From: DATKPC01 sp035524275
Lineage (GTDB): Bacteria; Pseudomonadota; Gammaproteobacteria; Burkholderiales; Burkholderiaceae_F
Assembly (NCBI GenBank): GCA_035524275.1
Contig: DATKPC010000094.1
Span: 1-48,719, forward strand
Length of the DNA: 48,719 bases
Reading direction: 5' to 3'
In this document: positions 6,994-15,535 of the stretch, piece after piece
Numbering within the stretch: the stretch's first letter is position 1
Layout of the letters: each line of letters opens with the position of its first letter
Notes under the pieces: model-generated
Database searches by the model: none
Told to the model about the DNA's origin: nothing
The model's input: the letters and a program-made list of their open reading frames with translations, nothing else
Position numbers and translations under genes: made by a program

Positions 6994-9414
6994 TCAGCGG
7001 ACCGTGACTTCGACGCGGCGGGCTTCCGCCGGGTCGGTGCCGCCGACGGTCTCCTGCGGCTTCTGCAGCTCGATGCGGTCGGCAGCGACGCCGGCCGCCG
7101 CCAGCGCGTCGCGAACCGCGATGGCGCGCTGCTTGGCGAGCTCCGCGTTCTGCTGCGCATCGCCGGACGCGTCATGGAAGCCGGAGATCACGACCTTCGC
7201 GCCGGCGTTGATCTTCGCGGCGTCGACGACGGCGGCGAGCTTGCCCTGCGCATCGGCCGGCAGGTCGGCCTTGCCGAGGTCGAAGTAGAGCTTCGTCGCC
7301 AGGGCGGCCGCCGCCGCCGGCGCGGCCGCCGGCATCGCGACGCTCGCTTCCGCCGGCTTGCCGCCATGGACGGCGGCCACGACCGGCACGATCAGCAGCG
7401 CGACGATGTTGATGATCTTGATTAGCGGATTGACCGCCGGGCCTGCCGTGTCCTTGTAGGGGTCGCCGACCGTGTCGCCGGTGACGGCCGCCTTGTGGGC
7501 GTCGGATCCCTTGCCGCCGAAGTTTCCTTCCTCGATGTACTTCTTCGCGTTGTCCCACGCGCCGCCGCCGGTCGTCATCGAAATGGCGACGAAGAGGCCG
7601 GTCACGATCGTGCCCATCAGCGCGCCGCCCAGCGCCTCGGGGCCGAGCAGCAGGCCGACGACGATCGGCACGAGCACCGGCAGCAGCGACGGGATCATCA
7701 TTTCCTTGATCGCGGACGTCGTCAGCATGTCGACTGCGCGGCTGTAGTCCGGCTTCGCGGTCCGCTCCATGATCCCCTTGATCTCGCGGAACTGGCGCCG
7801 AACCTCCTCGACGACCGAGCCGGCGGAGCGCCCGACCGCTTCCATCGCCATCGCACCGAAAAGGTAGGGGATCAGGCCGCCGATGAACAGGCCGACGATG
7901 ACCTTCGGGTTCGTGAGGTCGAACATCGCGTGGATGCCGAACTGGTCGAGCGAATGGGTGTAGTCGGCGAAGAGCACGAGCGCCGCGAGGCCGGCCGAAC
8001 CGATCGCATAGCCCTTCGTGACCGCCTTCGTCGTGTTGCCGACGGCGTCGAGCGGGTCGGTGATGTTGCGGACGGCCGGCGGCAGCTCCGCCATCTCGGC
8101 GATGCCGCCGGCGTTGTCGGTGATCGGCCCGTAGGCATCGAGCGCCACGACGATGCCGGTCATCGACAGCATCGCGGTCGCGGCGATCGCGATCCCGTAG
8201 AGCCCGGCGAGCGCGTGCGACGCGATGATCGCGATGCAGATCGCGATCACGGGCCACGCCGTGGCCTTCATCGAGACCGCGATGCCGGCGATGATGTTGG
8301 TCGCGTGTCCCGTCGTCGAAGCCTTCGCGACGTACTTGACCGGCGCGAAGTCGGTGCCGGTATAGAACTCCGTGATGTAGACGAGCGCGGCGGTGAGCAC
8401 CAGGCCGATGACGGCGGCGCCGTAGATCCGCATCGTCGACAGCGAAGCGTCGGCCGAGGCGACGTCGCCCAGCAGCCACGTCGTGACCGGATAGATGAGC
8501 ACCAGCGCCAGGACGCCGGCGACGATCAGCCCGCGGTAGAGCGCGTTCATGATCTTGCCGCCCTCCCGCGCCTTGACGAAGTAGCAGCCGACGATCGACG
8601 CGAGGATCGAGACGCCGGACAGCGCCAGCGGATAGACGAGCGCGCGCTCGCCGAGCCCCTTCAGCGCGAAGGCGCCGATCAGCATCGTCGCGATCACGGT
8701 GACCGCGAACGTCTCGAACAGGTCCGCCGCCATCCCGGCGCAGTCGCCGACGTTGTCGCCGACGTTGTCGGCGATCACCGCCGGGTTGCGCGGATCGTCC
8801 TCCGGGATCCCCGCCTCGACCTTGCCGACGAGGTCCGCGCCGACGTCCGCGCCCTTGGTGAAGATGCCGCCGCCGAGCCGCGCGAAGATCGAGATCAGCG
8901 AGGCGCCGAACGCGAAGCCGATCATCGGATGCAGGGATGCGCGCAGGTCGCTGCTGCTGCCGACGCCGAGCGCGGCGTAGAAGCCCGCGACGCCGATCAG
9001 CCCGAGGCCGACGACGAGCAGCCCGGTGATCGCGCCGCCGCGGAACGCGATGTCGAGCGCCGGATTGAGCCCGCGCGTCGCCGCCTGCGCGGTGCGGACG
9101 TTGGACCGCACCGAGACGTTCATGCCGATGAAGCCGGCGACGCCCGACAGGACCGATCCGAGCACGAACCCGATCGCCGTCTTCAGCCCCAGCTGCGGGA
9201 TGATCGCGATCACGATCGCGAGGACGACGCCGACGACGGCGATCGTGCGGTACTGGCGGCTCAGGTACGCCTGGGCGCCCTGCTGGATCGCGGCGGCGAT
9301 CTCCTGCATGCGCGCATTGCCTGCATCCTGTTTCAGGATCCAGGAGATCGAAATCGCGCCGAAGACCACGGCCGCGAGGCCGCAGGCGAGCGCCAGGATC
9401 AGTCCGGACGACAT
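6994..9414 (-). CDS. hppA: Membrane-bound proton-pumping pyrophosphatase fused to an OmpA domain
   Basis: An 806-residue integral membrane pyrophosphatase that couples PPi hydrolysis to ion export. Catalytic motifs are GGGIFTKGADVGADLVGKVE (181-200) and DNVGDNVGDCAGMAADLFE (216-234), plus the C-terminal DTVGDPYKDTAGPAVNP. GNTTKA places Lys463 at the position that marks K+-independent, H+-pumping enzymes. The pump ends near residue 685, where most family members stop. Here an Ala-rich linker leads into a complete OmpA-type domain (about 700-806) with GFHDASG (Asp758) and AKQRA (Arg773), the conserved peptidoglycan-binding pair spaced 15 residues apart. Since the C-terminus of these pumps faces the periplasm, the domain could tether the pump to the wall. 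A good ribosome site (aaggagaat) precedes the ATG. Confidence 0.95.
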   Translation of the reverse strand: MSSGLILALACGLAAVVFGAISISWILKQDAGNARMQEIAAAIQQGAQAYLSRQYRTIAVVGVVLAIVIAIIPQLGLKTAIGFVLGSVLSGVAGFIGMNVSVRSNVRTAQAATRGLNPALDIAFRGGAITGLLVVGLGLIGVAGFYAALGVGSSSDLRASLHPMIGFAFGASLISIFARLGGGIFTKGADVGADLVGKVEAGIPEDDPRNPAVIADNVGDNVGDCAGMAADLFETFAVTVIATMLIGAFALKGLGERALVYPLALSGVSILASIVGCYFVKAREGGKIMNALYRGLIVAGVLALVLIYPVTTWLLGDVASADASLSTMRIYGAAVIGLVLTAALVYITEFYTGTDFAPVKYVAKASTTGHATNIIAGIAVSMKATAWPVIAICIAIIASHALAGLYGIAIAATAMLSMTGIVVALDAYGPITDNAGGIAEMAELPPAVRNITDPLDAVGNTTKAVTKGYAIGSAGLAALVLFADYTHSLDQFGIHAMFDLTNPKVIVGLFIGGLIPYLFGAMAMEAVGRSAGSVVEEVRRQFREIKGIMERTAKPDYSRAVDMLTTSAIKEMMIPSLLPVLVPIVVGLLLGPEALGGALMGTIVTGLFVAISMTTGGGAWDNAKKYIEEGNFGGKGSDAHKAAVTGDTVGDPYKDTAGPAVNPLIKIINIVALLIVPVVAAVHGGKPAEASVAMPAAAPAAAAALATKLYFDLGKADLPADAQGKLAAVVDAAKINAGAKVVISGFHDASGDAQQNAELAKQRAIAVRDALAAAGVAADRIELQKPQETVGGTDPAEARRVEVTVR

Positions 9415-9500
9415 GGGGGGATTCTCCTTATCGAATCGTCAAAATTCGGCGAACGGGTTCGGGCCGGCCGCGCGCGGCGCAGGCCGGTCGCGAACGAGGC

Positions 9501-10154
9501 TCAGGTCAGTGCGGTGAACACGCGGGCGCGGATGTCGTCGACGCTGCCGACGCCGGAGACGTCGCGAAAGCGCGGCGCGCGCGGATCGCCGCTCGCAGCC
9601 CACTTGGCGTAGTAGTCGACGAGCACGCTGGTCTGCGCGTGGTAGACCTCGAGGCGCTTGCGCACGACGTCTTCCTTGTCGTCGTCGCGCTGGATCAGCG
9701 GCTCGCCGGTGGCGTCGTCGCGACCCGCCAGCTTCGGCGGGTTGAAGCGAACGTGGTACGTGCGGCCGCTCGGCAGGTGGACCCGGCGACCGCTCATGCG
9801 CTCCACGATGTCGGCGTCGGGAACCTTGATCTCGAGCACGACGTCGAGGCCGACGCCCGCGTTTCTCAGCGCGTCGGCCTGCGGGATCGTCCGCGGGAAG
9901 CCGTCGAAAAGGTAGCCGGACTGGCAATCCGGGGCCGTCAGGCGCTCTTTCACGAGCCCGATGATGATGTCGTCGGAGACGAGCTGGCCCGAGTCCATCA
10001 CGCTCTTCGCGGCGAGCCCGAGCGGCGTACCGGCCTTGACGGCGGCGCGCAGCATGTCGCCGGTCGAGATCTGGCAGATCCCGAAGTGATCCTTGATGAA
10101 CGCGGCCTGGGTTCCCTTGCCGGCGCCCGGCGGACCGAGCAGGATGATGCGCAT
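9501..10154 (-). CDS. adk: Adenylate kinase
   Basis: A 217-residue long-form adenylate kinase that catalyses ATP + AMP to 2 ADP in the cytoplasm. The P-loop is GPPGAGKGT (7-15), followed by STGDMLRAA (AMP site), DGFPRT and a full LID domain with GRRVHLPSGRTYHVRFNPPK. The LID lacks the four Cys of zinc-binding forms. The start at 10154 (MRIILLG) fits the family; the frame is open further upstream but that part is not conserved. It sits downstream of kdsB, as in other betaproteobacteria. Two TAGAAT hexamers on this strand (10439-10444 and 10390-10395) could serve as -10 boxes, giving a leader of over 200 bases. Confidence 0.97.
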   Translation of the reverse strand: MRIILLGPPGAGKGTQAAFIKDHFGICQISTGDMLRAAVKAGTPLGLAAKSVMDSGQLVSDDIIIGLVKERLTAPDCQSGYLFDGFPRTIPQADALRNAGVGLDVVLEIKVPDADIVERMSGRRVHLPSGRTYHVRFNPPKLAGRDDATGEPLIQRDDDKEDVVRKRLEVYHAQTSVLVDYYAKWAASGDPRAPRFRDVSGVGSVDDIRARVFTALT

Positions 10155-10560
10155 CGCCTGAAGTCTCCCGTCATCACCGCGTCTCGGCGCGGCTCGTCTT
10201 GCGCCGGCACGCTGGCGCGGTCCTCGTTGCCCTGGTGCTGTTCGTCGTGGTTCTTCTTCTTGCGGCAGGCCACGGCGAGGCGCCATCCGCGCAGCGTCAT
10301 CCGCCCGCACGGCCCCGGACCGGCCGCCGACCACCGTGCAGGTTCAAGTACGCGGAATCCGCGCTCGTCCCGGTCGCTGCAAACGGGGGATTCTACCTGC
10401 GGGGCTGACGGCAGCCTGACAAGGCGGGCGCGGGCCGGATTCTAACGATTCCGCGTGGCATCCCGTCGCCGCCCGGTGCGGCGAAAATACAACGACCCGG
10501 TCGCCGATGGCGCGCGTCCTTGGTGCGACGCCGCATCGCCTTTCGCCCGAACCTGAAGGA
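10155..10560. other. adk-kdsB intergenic region
   Basis: About 400 bases without a gene I can support. Short open frames on both strands (plus 10199-10408, with a hydrophobic run, and minus 9998-10300) overlap each other and match nothing known. Two TAGAAT boxes on the minus strand suggest that adk has its own promoter here rather than relying on kdsB. Confidence 0.4.
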
Positions 10561-11376
10561 TCACGCCGCCGCGCCCGCGGCGATCAGCGCGCGCACCGCT
10601 TCGAGGTCCTCGGCGGTGTCGACGCCCGGCGGCAACGGCTCGCGCAGCCGCGCGACGACGATCCCGTGGCCATGCCAGAGCGCGCGAAGCTGCTCGAGGC
10701 TCTCGAGCCGCTCGATCGGCACCTGCGGCAGCCGCGGGTACTGCAGCAGGAAGCGCACGCGATAGGCGTAGAGGCCGACATGGCGCCACGCCGGCAACTC
10801 GGGCGGCAGCGCGGCGGGCCGGCCGCCGCCGGCGAAGGCGTCGCGAGCCCACGGAATCGGCGCGCGCGAGAACAGCAACGCCCGATCGCGGTGGTCGACG
10901 ACGACCTTGACGACGTTGGGATTGAAGAATTCCGCGGCATCACGAAGCGGATGCGCGGCGGTGGCGATCTCGCAATCCGTGCGCGCGCGCAGCAGCGCGG
11001 CGACGCTTTCGATGATCGCCGGCGGCATCAGCGGCTCGTCGCCCTGGACGTTGACGACGATCGCGTCGCCCGGGAGGCCGAGGATCGAGCACGCTTCCGC
11101 CAGCCGGTCCGTCCCGGTGGCGTGCGCCGCGGAAGTCAGCACCGATTCGACGCCCGCCGCGCCGCACGCCGCGACGATGCGCGCATCGTCGGTGCAGACG
11201 ACCACGCGTCGCGCGCCGGCCCGGGCGGCCCGGCGCGCCACGCGCACGACCATCGGCGTTCCCCCGAGGTCCGCCAGTGCCTTGCCGGGCAGGCGCGTCG
11301 ATCCGAAGCGCGCCGGAACGAGGACGTCGAAGGCGCCCGCGTGGTCGCTGCCGCGGTTGCCGTCGTCGGCACCCAC
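10561..11376 (-). CDS. kdsB: 3-deoxy-manno-octulosonate cytidylyltransferase (CMP-Kdo synthetase)
   Basis: Activates Kdo with CTP to CMP-Kdo for transfer onto lipid A precursors in LPS synthesis. The 271-residue protein begins with a short variable segment, then the nucleotide-binding signature VPARFGSTRLPGK (about 19-31). It also contains VVCTDDARI, ATGTDRLAEA, NVQGDEPL and a C-terminal IERLESLEQLR segment, all typical of KdsB. The start is a GTG at 11376. The gene follows the Trm112-like gene by 10 bases and belongs to the envelope operon exbB-exbD-lpxK-Trm112-kdsB. Its product is used together with LpxK-made lipid IVA by the Kdo transferase, which is not in this window. Confidence 0.96.
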   Translation of the reverse strand: MGADDGNRGSDHAGAFDVLVPARFGSTRLPGKALADLGGTPMVVRVARRAARAGARRVVVCTDDARIVAACGAAGVESVLTSAAHATGTDRLAEACSILGLPGDAIVVNVQGDEPLMPPAIIESVAALLRARTDCEIATAAHPLRDAAEFFNPNVVKVVVDHRDRALLFSRAPIPWARDAFAGGGRPAALPPELPAWRHVGLYAYRVRFLLQYPRLPQVPIERLESLEQLRALWHGHGIVVARLREPLPPGVDTAEDLEAVRALIAAGAAA

Positions 11377-11386
11377 GCGTCCGCGC

Positions 11387-11572
11387 CTATCGCGGCGCCG
11401 GCGCGCCGCCGTCCAGGCGGCGGGCTTCGGACTCGAGCATGATCGGAATGCCGTCGCGGATCGGAAACGCGAGGCCGGCAGCGCGCGAGACGAGTTCCTG
11501 GTGCTGGCGGTCGTACTCGAGCGGTCCCTTCGTCACGGGACAGACGAGTATGTCAAGCAGGCGCGGGTCCAT
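11387..11572 (-). CDS. Trm112/YcaR-family small protein
   Basis: A 61-residue protein of the Trm112 family (YcaR in enterobacteria), almost always found between lpxK and kdsB. It matches the family pattern MDxRLLDILVCPV...LAFPIRDGIPIMLExEAR. Many family members carry CPxC zinc half-sites; here only the first Cys remains (CPVTKG), so zinc binding is unlikely. Family members can act as small activators of methyltransferases or as hub proteins, but the role of this bacterial subgroup is unclear. It overlaps the 3' end of lpxK by 20 bases, implying translational coupling. Confidence 0.9.
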   Translation of the reverse strand: MDPRLLDILVCPVTKGPLEYDRQHQELVSRAAGLAFPIRDGIPIMLESEARRLDGGAPAPR

Positions 11573-12638
11573 CGTGGGGTGCCTTTCCGATCCTCGACTC
11601 GATCAGGTCGATCAGTCGCTCGTCGATCCGACTGTGCAGCGGCACGACCCAGATCCGCGGATCCTGCGCGATCGACGGCGAGACGGCGCATTTTACGGCG
11701 TCCTTCTCGGTGATCAGCACCCGGTCGTGGCGACGCGCCGCGAACGGATCGTCGGCGTAGGGGTAGTGGTCGTGCAGCGCAAGCTCCTCGACGTCGAGGC
11801 CCGCCGCCGCGAGCATCTGGAAGAAGCGCCGCGGGTTGCCGATCCCGCAGGCGGCGAGCAGCTGCAGCTTGCCGTCGACCTGCTGGCGGCGCAGCTCGGC
11901 CAGCGCGATGCGCTGCGACGGCCGCGTCAGCGACCACGCTTCGCGAACCTCGGTTTCCAGCGCGTAGAACGGCGAATAGACGCGCACGGTCGGCGCGGCG
12001 CCGTTGAACACGACGGCATCGACGAACGCGAGGCGCTTGGGCGGGTCGCGCAGAGGACCGGCGGGCAGCAGCCAGCCGTTGCCCCAGCCGCGATCGTCGA
12101 CGACCGCGATCTCGAAGTCGCGCGCCAGGCCGTAATGCTGCAGGCCGTCGTCCGCGATGATGACGTCGCAATCGCCTTGGCCCTGCGACGGGCCCGCGCC
12201 GCCGCCGCGAGCCAGCAGGCGGGCGGCGGCCGCACGATCGCGCCCGACCGCGACCGGCACGCCGGTCGCCCGCGCGATCTCGAGCGGCTCGTCGCCGAAC
12301 TGCCGCACGTCGCCCTGCGGATCGATGCGTCGCGCCTCGCCGGCGCTTGTCCCGTAGCCGCGCGCGACGACGCCCGGGTGCCAGCCGCGCGCCGCCAGCT
12401 GGCGGACGAGCGCGATCGCGAGCGCCGTCTTGCCGGTGCCGCCGACATAGAGGTTCCCGACGACGATCACGGGGACGCCGACCGCGCTGGCCCGCGCCAG
12501 CCCGACCTGGTAGCGCCAGCCCATGAACCGGCGCCAGGCCCGATGCAGCAGCCCGAGCGGCCACAGCAGGCGCGCCGTCAGGCCGCGCCGGCGCCAGACC
12601 GCATGCGCCCAGCGCTCCGCGGGGGTCCGCCAGCTCAT
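11553..12638 (-). CDS. lpxK: Tetraacyldisaccharide 4'-kinase
   Basis: Phosphorylates the 4' position of the lipid A disaccharide to form lipid IVA at the inner face of the inner membrane. The 361-residue protein has an N-terminal amphipathic/hydrophobic region (LWPLGLLHRAWRRFMGW) for membrane attachment, a Walker A motif GNLYVGGTGKT (about 62-72), VVARGYG, and the catalytic region IIADDGLQHYGLARD. The C-terminus includes LITEKDAVK, a second conserved LpxK signature. It starts 7 bases after exbD ends and overlaps the Trm112-like gene, so it is inside the same minus-strand operon. Confidence 0.96.
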   Translation of the reverse strand: MSWRTPAERWAHAVWRRRGLTARLLWPLGLLHRAWRRFMGWRYQVGLARASAVGVPVIVVGNLYVGGTGKTALAIALVRQLAARGWHPGVVARGYGTSAGEARRIDPQGDVRQFGDEPLEIARATGVPVAVGRDRAAAARLLARGGGAGPSQGQGDCDVIIADDGLQHYGLARDFEIAVVDDRGWGNGWLLPAGPLRDPPKRLAFVDAVVFNGAAPTVRVYSPFYALETEVREAWSLTRPSQRIALAELRRQQVDGKLQLLAACGIGNPRRFFQMLAAAGLDVEELALHDHYPYADDPFAARRHDRVLITEKDAVKCAVSPSIAQDPRIWVVPLHSRIDERLIDLIESRIGKAPHDGPAPA

Positions 12639-12645
12639 CGGCTGG

Positions 12646-13065
12646 TCACGGAGCGGATTGGCGCTGGGTGGCGAAGCTGATGTGCGCCAGCCCGGCCAGG
12701 CGCGCCGCCTCGAGCATCGTCACGACGGCCTGGTGCGGCGCCTGCGCGTCGGCGTTGATGACGACCACCGGGTCGGTCTGCCCTTCCGCCGCGCGCTTCA
12801 GGAGCAGCGCCAGCGCGCCCGGTTCGGTCTGCATGACGACGGTGTGCGCGACCGCGTACCGGCCATCCGCGGTCACCGCGACCTGGACCTCGAACGGACG
12901 CACCGGCGGCCGGGTCGCGTCGGCCGAAGGCAGCTCGATCTGCAGTTCGGAAAAGCGCGAATAGGTCGTGCTCACCGCGAGGAAGATGACGACGATCAGC
13001 AGGACGTCGATCAACGGGATCAGGTTGATCTCCGGCTCCTCGGCGAGCGGGCGCCGGAACTTCAT
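12646..13065 (-). CDS. exbD: ExbD/TolR-family biopolymer transporter
   Basis: The 139-residue partner of ExbB in a proton-driven energy-transducing complex in the inner membrane. The single helix contains the essential Asp: NLIPLIDVLLIVVIFLAV (Asp near residue 20). The rest is a periplasmic TolR-like domain (VVINADAQAPHQAVVTMLEAA). Its start overlaps the exbB stop by 4 bases (ATGA). No tonB gene lies nearby, so whether the pair serves TonB-type uptake or another system cannot be decided here; the placement before lpxK is the standard betaproteobacterial order. Confidence 0.93.
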   Translation of the reverse strand: MKFRRPLAEEPEINLIPLIDVLLIVVIFLAVSTTYSRFSELQIELPSADATRPPVRPFEVQVAVTADGRYAVAHTVVMQTEPGALALLLKRAAEGQTDPVVVINADAQAPHQAVVTMLEAARLAGLAHISFATQRQSAP

Positions 13066-13685
13066 GTCGTCGCTTCGCGCGCCGCGCGCTTGGGCGCGAA
13101 CAGCGTCTCGATCATGCGCTGCGCCTGGTCTTCCATCTCGACGATGAGGTCGTCGATGCGCGACCGGTACTGGCGGTAGGCCAGCGTCGACGGGACGGCG
13201 ACGATGATCCCGAACGCGGTGCTGTAAAGCGCCACCGAGATGCCGTGGGCGAGCTGCTGCGGGCTCGAGCCGATCTGCTGCGCGGCGAAGATCTCGATCA
13301 TGCCGATCACGGTGCCGAACAGCCCCAGCAGCGGCGCGATCGAGCCGATCGATCCGAGCAGCGTCATGTAGCGCGACAGTTCATGCGTGGCCTGGTTGCC
13401 GGCGGCCACCACGGCCTGCAGCGCCGCCTCGCGCCCGGCTTCGGCGTTGCGCAGGCCGGCGGCCAGGATGCGCCCGAGCGGTGAACTGCGCTCCAGCTTG
13501 CCGAGCACCTCGCCGTTGACCGCGCCGCGCGCGTGCAGCCCCAGCACGTCGTCCAGCAGCTTGGCCGGCGTGATGCGCGAGGCGCGCAGCGCGACGCCAC
13601 GCTCGATGATCAGGGCGAGGGCCACGACCGATGCGATGATCAGCGGCCAGACGGGCCAGCCGAGGGATTGGACTATCGAAAGCAA
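13062..13685 (-). CDS. exbB: MotA/TolQ/ExbB-family proton channel protein
   Basis: A 207-residue inner-membrane proton channel subunit working with ExbD. I chose the TTG at 13685 (MLSIVQSLGWPVW) because an AAGGA ribosome site lies 8 bases upstream; the frame stays open far into the intergenic region but that part is not conserved. Three membrane helices are visible: about 8-28, then the pair in the conserved TolQ/ExbB block LLGSIGSIAPLLGLFGTVIGM and ALYSTAFGIIVAVPSTLAY. The large cytoplasmic loop lies between helices 1 and 2. First gene of the exbB-exbD-lpxK-Trm112-kdsB operon. Confidence 0.93.
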   Translation of the reverse strand: MLSIVQSLGWPVWPLIIASVVALALIIERGVALRASRITPAKLLDDVLGLHARGAVNGEVLGKLERSSPLGRILAAGLRNAEAGREAALQAVVAAGNQATHELSRYMTLLGSIGSIAPLLGLFGTVIGMIEIFAAQQIGSSPQQLAHGISVALYSTAFGIIVAVPSTLAYRQYRSRIDDLIVEMEDQAQRMIETLFAPKRAAREATT

Positions 13686-14112
13686 GGCGCGGGTCCTTCG
13701 GTTGCGAAGCGCGGAGGCGATTCCGGATTCGAGTTTGCCAAGGGGTCTTGCGGAGGGGCGCAGTGTAGTGGCTGCGACGTTCGAACTCCTCGTCGCGGGC
13801 GCGCGTCGCCGCGGAATCGGCAATTCCGCCTTGAGGGACCGCGGGACCGTCCCTCGCGGAAACTTGGTACCTTGCGGTCGCCGTCCGGTCATCTGTCCAC
13901 ACGATTTGTGGATAACTTTGTTGATAACTCGCGGAAGGGCACCGGAAACCCGCGCCAGCACTGGATTCCACATCGCTGCACAGGGAATTGGCAGCCCATA
14001 TAATCTTTGAAAATCAGATACTTGAAGCGAATCCTGAACGTGCCCTGGCGGATCGAGCCCCATCCACGCGGTCGCCGCCACGATGTGGACAGGTTTTCGG
14101 CCGGAATGCCGC
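13686..14112. other. Divergent intergenic region between exbB and xseA
   Basis: About 430 bases carrying both promoters. It includes a 7-bp stem hairpin (GAGGGAC 13833-13839 with GTCCCTC 13849-13855), a consensus DnaA box on the minus strand (TGTGGATAA, 13907-13915) followed by a near copy (TTGATAAC), and an AT-rich segment around 13995-14030. No credible small gene was found. Confidence 0.5.
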
Positions 14113-15483
14113 ATGAATCCTGAGTTCGACGACGCAAAGCCAGAATCCACGCGGGTTCCGCTCACGGTTTCCGCGCTGAACCGCGCCGTTGCTGGATTGT
14201 TATCGCGGCACCTTCGCCTGGTGCGGGTTCGCGGCGAGATTCGCGGGATGACCCGCGCCGCGAGCGGGCATTGGTACTTCATGCTGAAGGATGAGCAGGC
14301 CCAGGTCCGATGCGTGATGTTTCGCAGCCGCAACATGCTCGTCAATCCGGCGCCCCGCGACGGCGACGAGGTGGAGGTCGTCGCGCAGGTCGGACTCTAC
14401 GAGCCGCGGGGCGAATTCCAGCTCACGGTGGAGTCGCTCGCGCGTTCCGGCGGCGGACGCCTGTTCGAGGAGTTCCTGCGACTGCGCGACCGCCTGGCCG
14501 CGGAGGGGCTGTTCGATGCCTCGCGCAAACGGGTACCCCCCTCGGTGCCGCGCACGATCGGCGTCGTGACGTCGCTGCAGGCGGCCGCGCTGCACGACGT
14601 GCTTGCGGCGCTCGCGCGACGCGCGGCGTATGCGCGCGTCGTCGTCTATCCGGTTCCCGTGCAGGGCAGCGGCGCCGGCGAGCGCATCGCGGACGGCCTC
14701 GCGACGGCCTCGCGCCGCGCCGACGCCGACGTGCTGCTGCTCGTCCGCGGCGGCGGTTCGATCGAGGACCTGTGGGCATTCAACGAGGAAGTCGTCGCCC
14801 GCGCGATCCGGGATTGCCGGGTGCCGGTCATCGTCGGCGTCGGCCACGAGTCGGATTTCACGATTGCCGATTTCGCCGCCGATGTCCGCGCGCCGACGCC
14901 GACGGCCGCCGCGGAATTGGCCGCGCCGGATCGCGCCGGCCTCCTCGAGGCCGTCGATCGTCGGCGGCGCGCGTTGGCGCAATGGGTGCGGCACGCGGCG
15001 CAGGCGCGCGCGCAGCGGCTGGACATTGCGCAGCGCGTGCTGTCGTCGGCGCACGGGCCGCTGCGGGGCCTGCGCACGCGGATCCAGGACCTGGACGGAC
15101 GCGCCGCGCGCGCGGTTCGCAACGCACTCGTCCGTGGGCAGCGCGAGCTGCAGGCCGCGAAGCTTGCGTTGACGCGCGCGAGGCCGGCGACGGCGCGCCT
15201 GTCGCAGGACGTCGTGGCGGGGCGCGAGCGGCTGCGTGCCGCGGTCGCTCGTGCGGTGCCGGCGCTGTCGCTCCGCGTCGACCTGCTGTCGCGTGCGCTC
15301 GCACAGCTCGACGTCGACCGCGTGCTGGGCCGCGGCTACAGCATCGTGCGCGACGGCGAGGGCCGGATCGTCACGCGGGCCATCGACGTGGCCGCCGGCG
15401 AGTCCTTGTCGATCCGGTTCGCGCAAGGCCACGCCGCCGTCAAGGTGGAACAGTCGCCGCTCGCGGAGGGACCGCCGCGGTAG
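14113..15483 (+). CDS. xseA: Exodeoxyribonuclease VII large subunit
   Basis: Catalytic subunit of exonuclease VII, which degrades single-stranded DNA from both ends. From the ATG at 14113 (MNPEFDD) it is 456 residues; an ATG at 14083 is also possible. The N-terminal OB-fold is clear (LRLVRVRGEIRGMTRAASGHWYF, ending near PAPRDGDEVEVVAQVGLYEPRGEFQL), followed by the nuclease domain with TIGVVTSLQAAALHDV, LLVRGGGSIEDLWAFNEE and VGVGHESDFTIADF. A helical coiled region and the C-terminal LGRGYSIV signature complete it. The small subunit xseB is not adjacent. Confidence 0.96.
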   Translation: MNPEFDDAKPESTRVPLTVSALNRAVAGLLSRHLRLVRVRGEIRGMTRAASGHWYFMLKDEQAQVRCVMFRSRNMLVNPAPRDGDEVEVVAQVGLYEPRGEFQLTVESLARSGGGRLFEEFLRLRDRLAAEGLFDASRKRVPPSVPRTIGVVTSLQAAALHDVLAALARRAAYARVVVYPVPVQGSGAGERIADGLATASRRADADVLLLVRGGGSIEDLWAFNEEVVARAIRDCRVPVIVGVGHESDFTIADFAADVRAPTPTAAAELAAPDRAGLLEAVDRRRRALAQWVRHAAQARAQRLDIAQRVLSSAHGPLRGLRTRIQDLDGRAARAVRNALVRGQRELQAAKLALTRARPATARLSQDVVAGRERLRAAVARAVPALSLRVDLLSRALAQLDVDRVLGRGYSIVRDGEGRIVTRAIDVAAGESLSIRFAQGHAAVKVEQSPLAEGPPR

Positions 15484-15535
15484 CGCAGGTTGACGCTTGC
15501 AGGGTACGCACCCGGCGCGCCCGCGTCGCGACCCT

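Noticed and set aside
10199..10408. Small plus-strand frame with a hydrophobic run between adk and kdsB
   Set aside because: The Val/Leu run is followed by Arg/Pro-rich sequence; no ribosome site, and it lies in the probable adk leader on the other strand.
13833..13855. Intrinsic terminator upstream of exbB
   Set aside because: The 7-bp stem has a 9-base loop and no U-tract, and there is no gene it would terminate; left as a possible hairpin only.
13901..13927. Possible replication origin from the DnaA box
   Set aside because: Only one good box and no dnaA/dnaN/rpmH neighbours; kept only as a low-interest regulatory note.
13889..14137. 82-codon minus-strand frame upstream of exbB
   Set aside because: Covers the DnaA box and the xseA start, has no recognisable domain and no good ribosome site.
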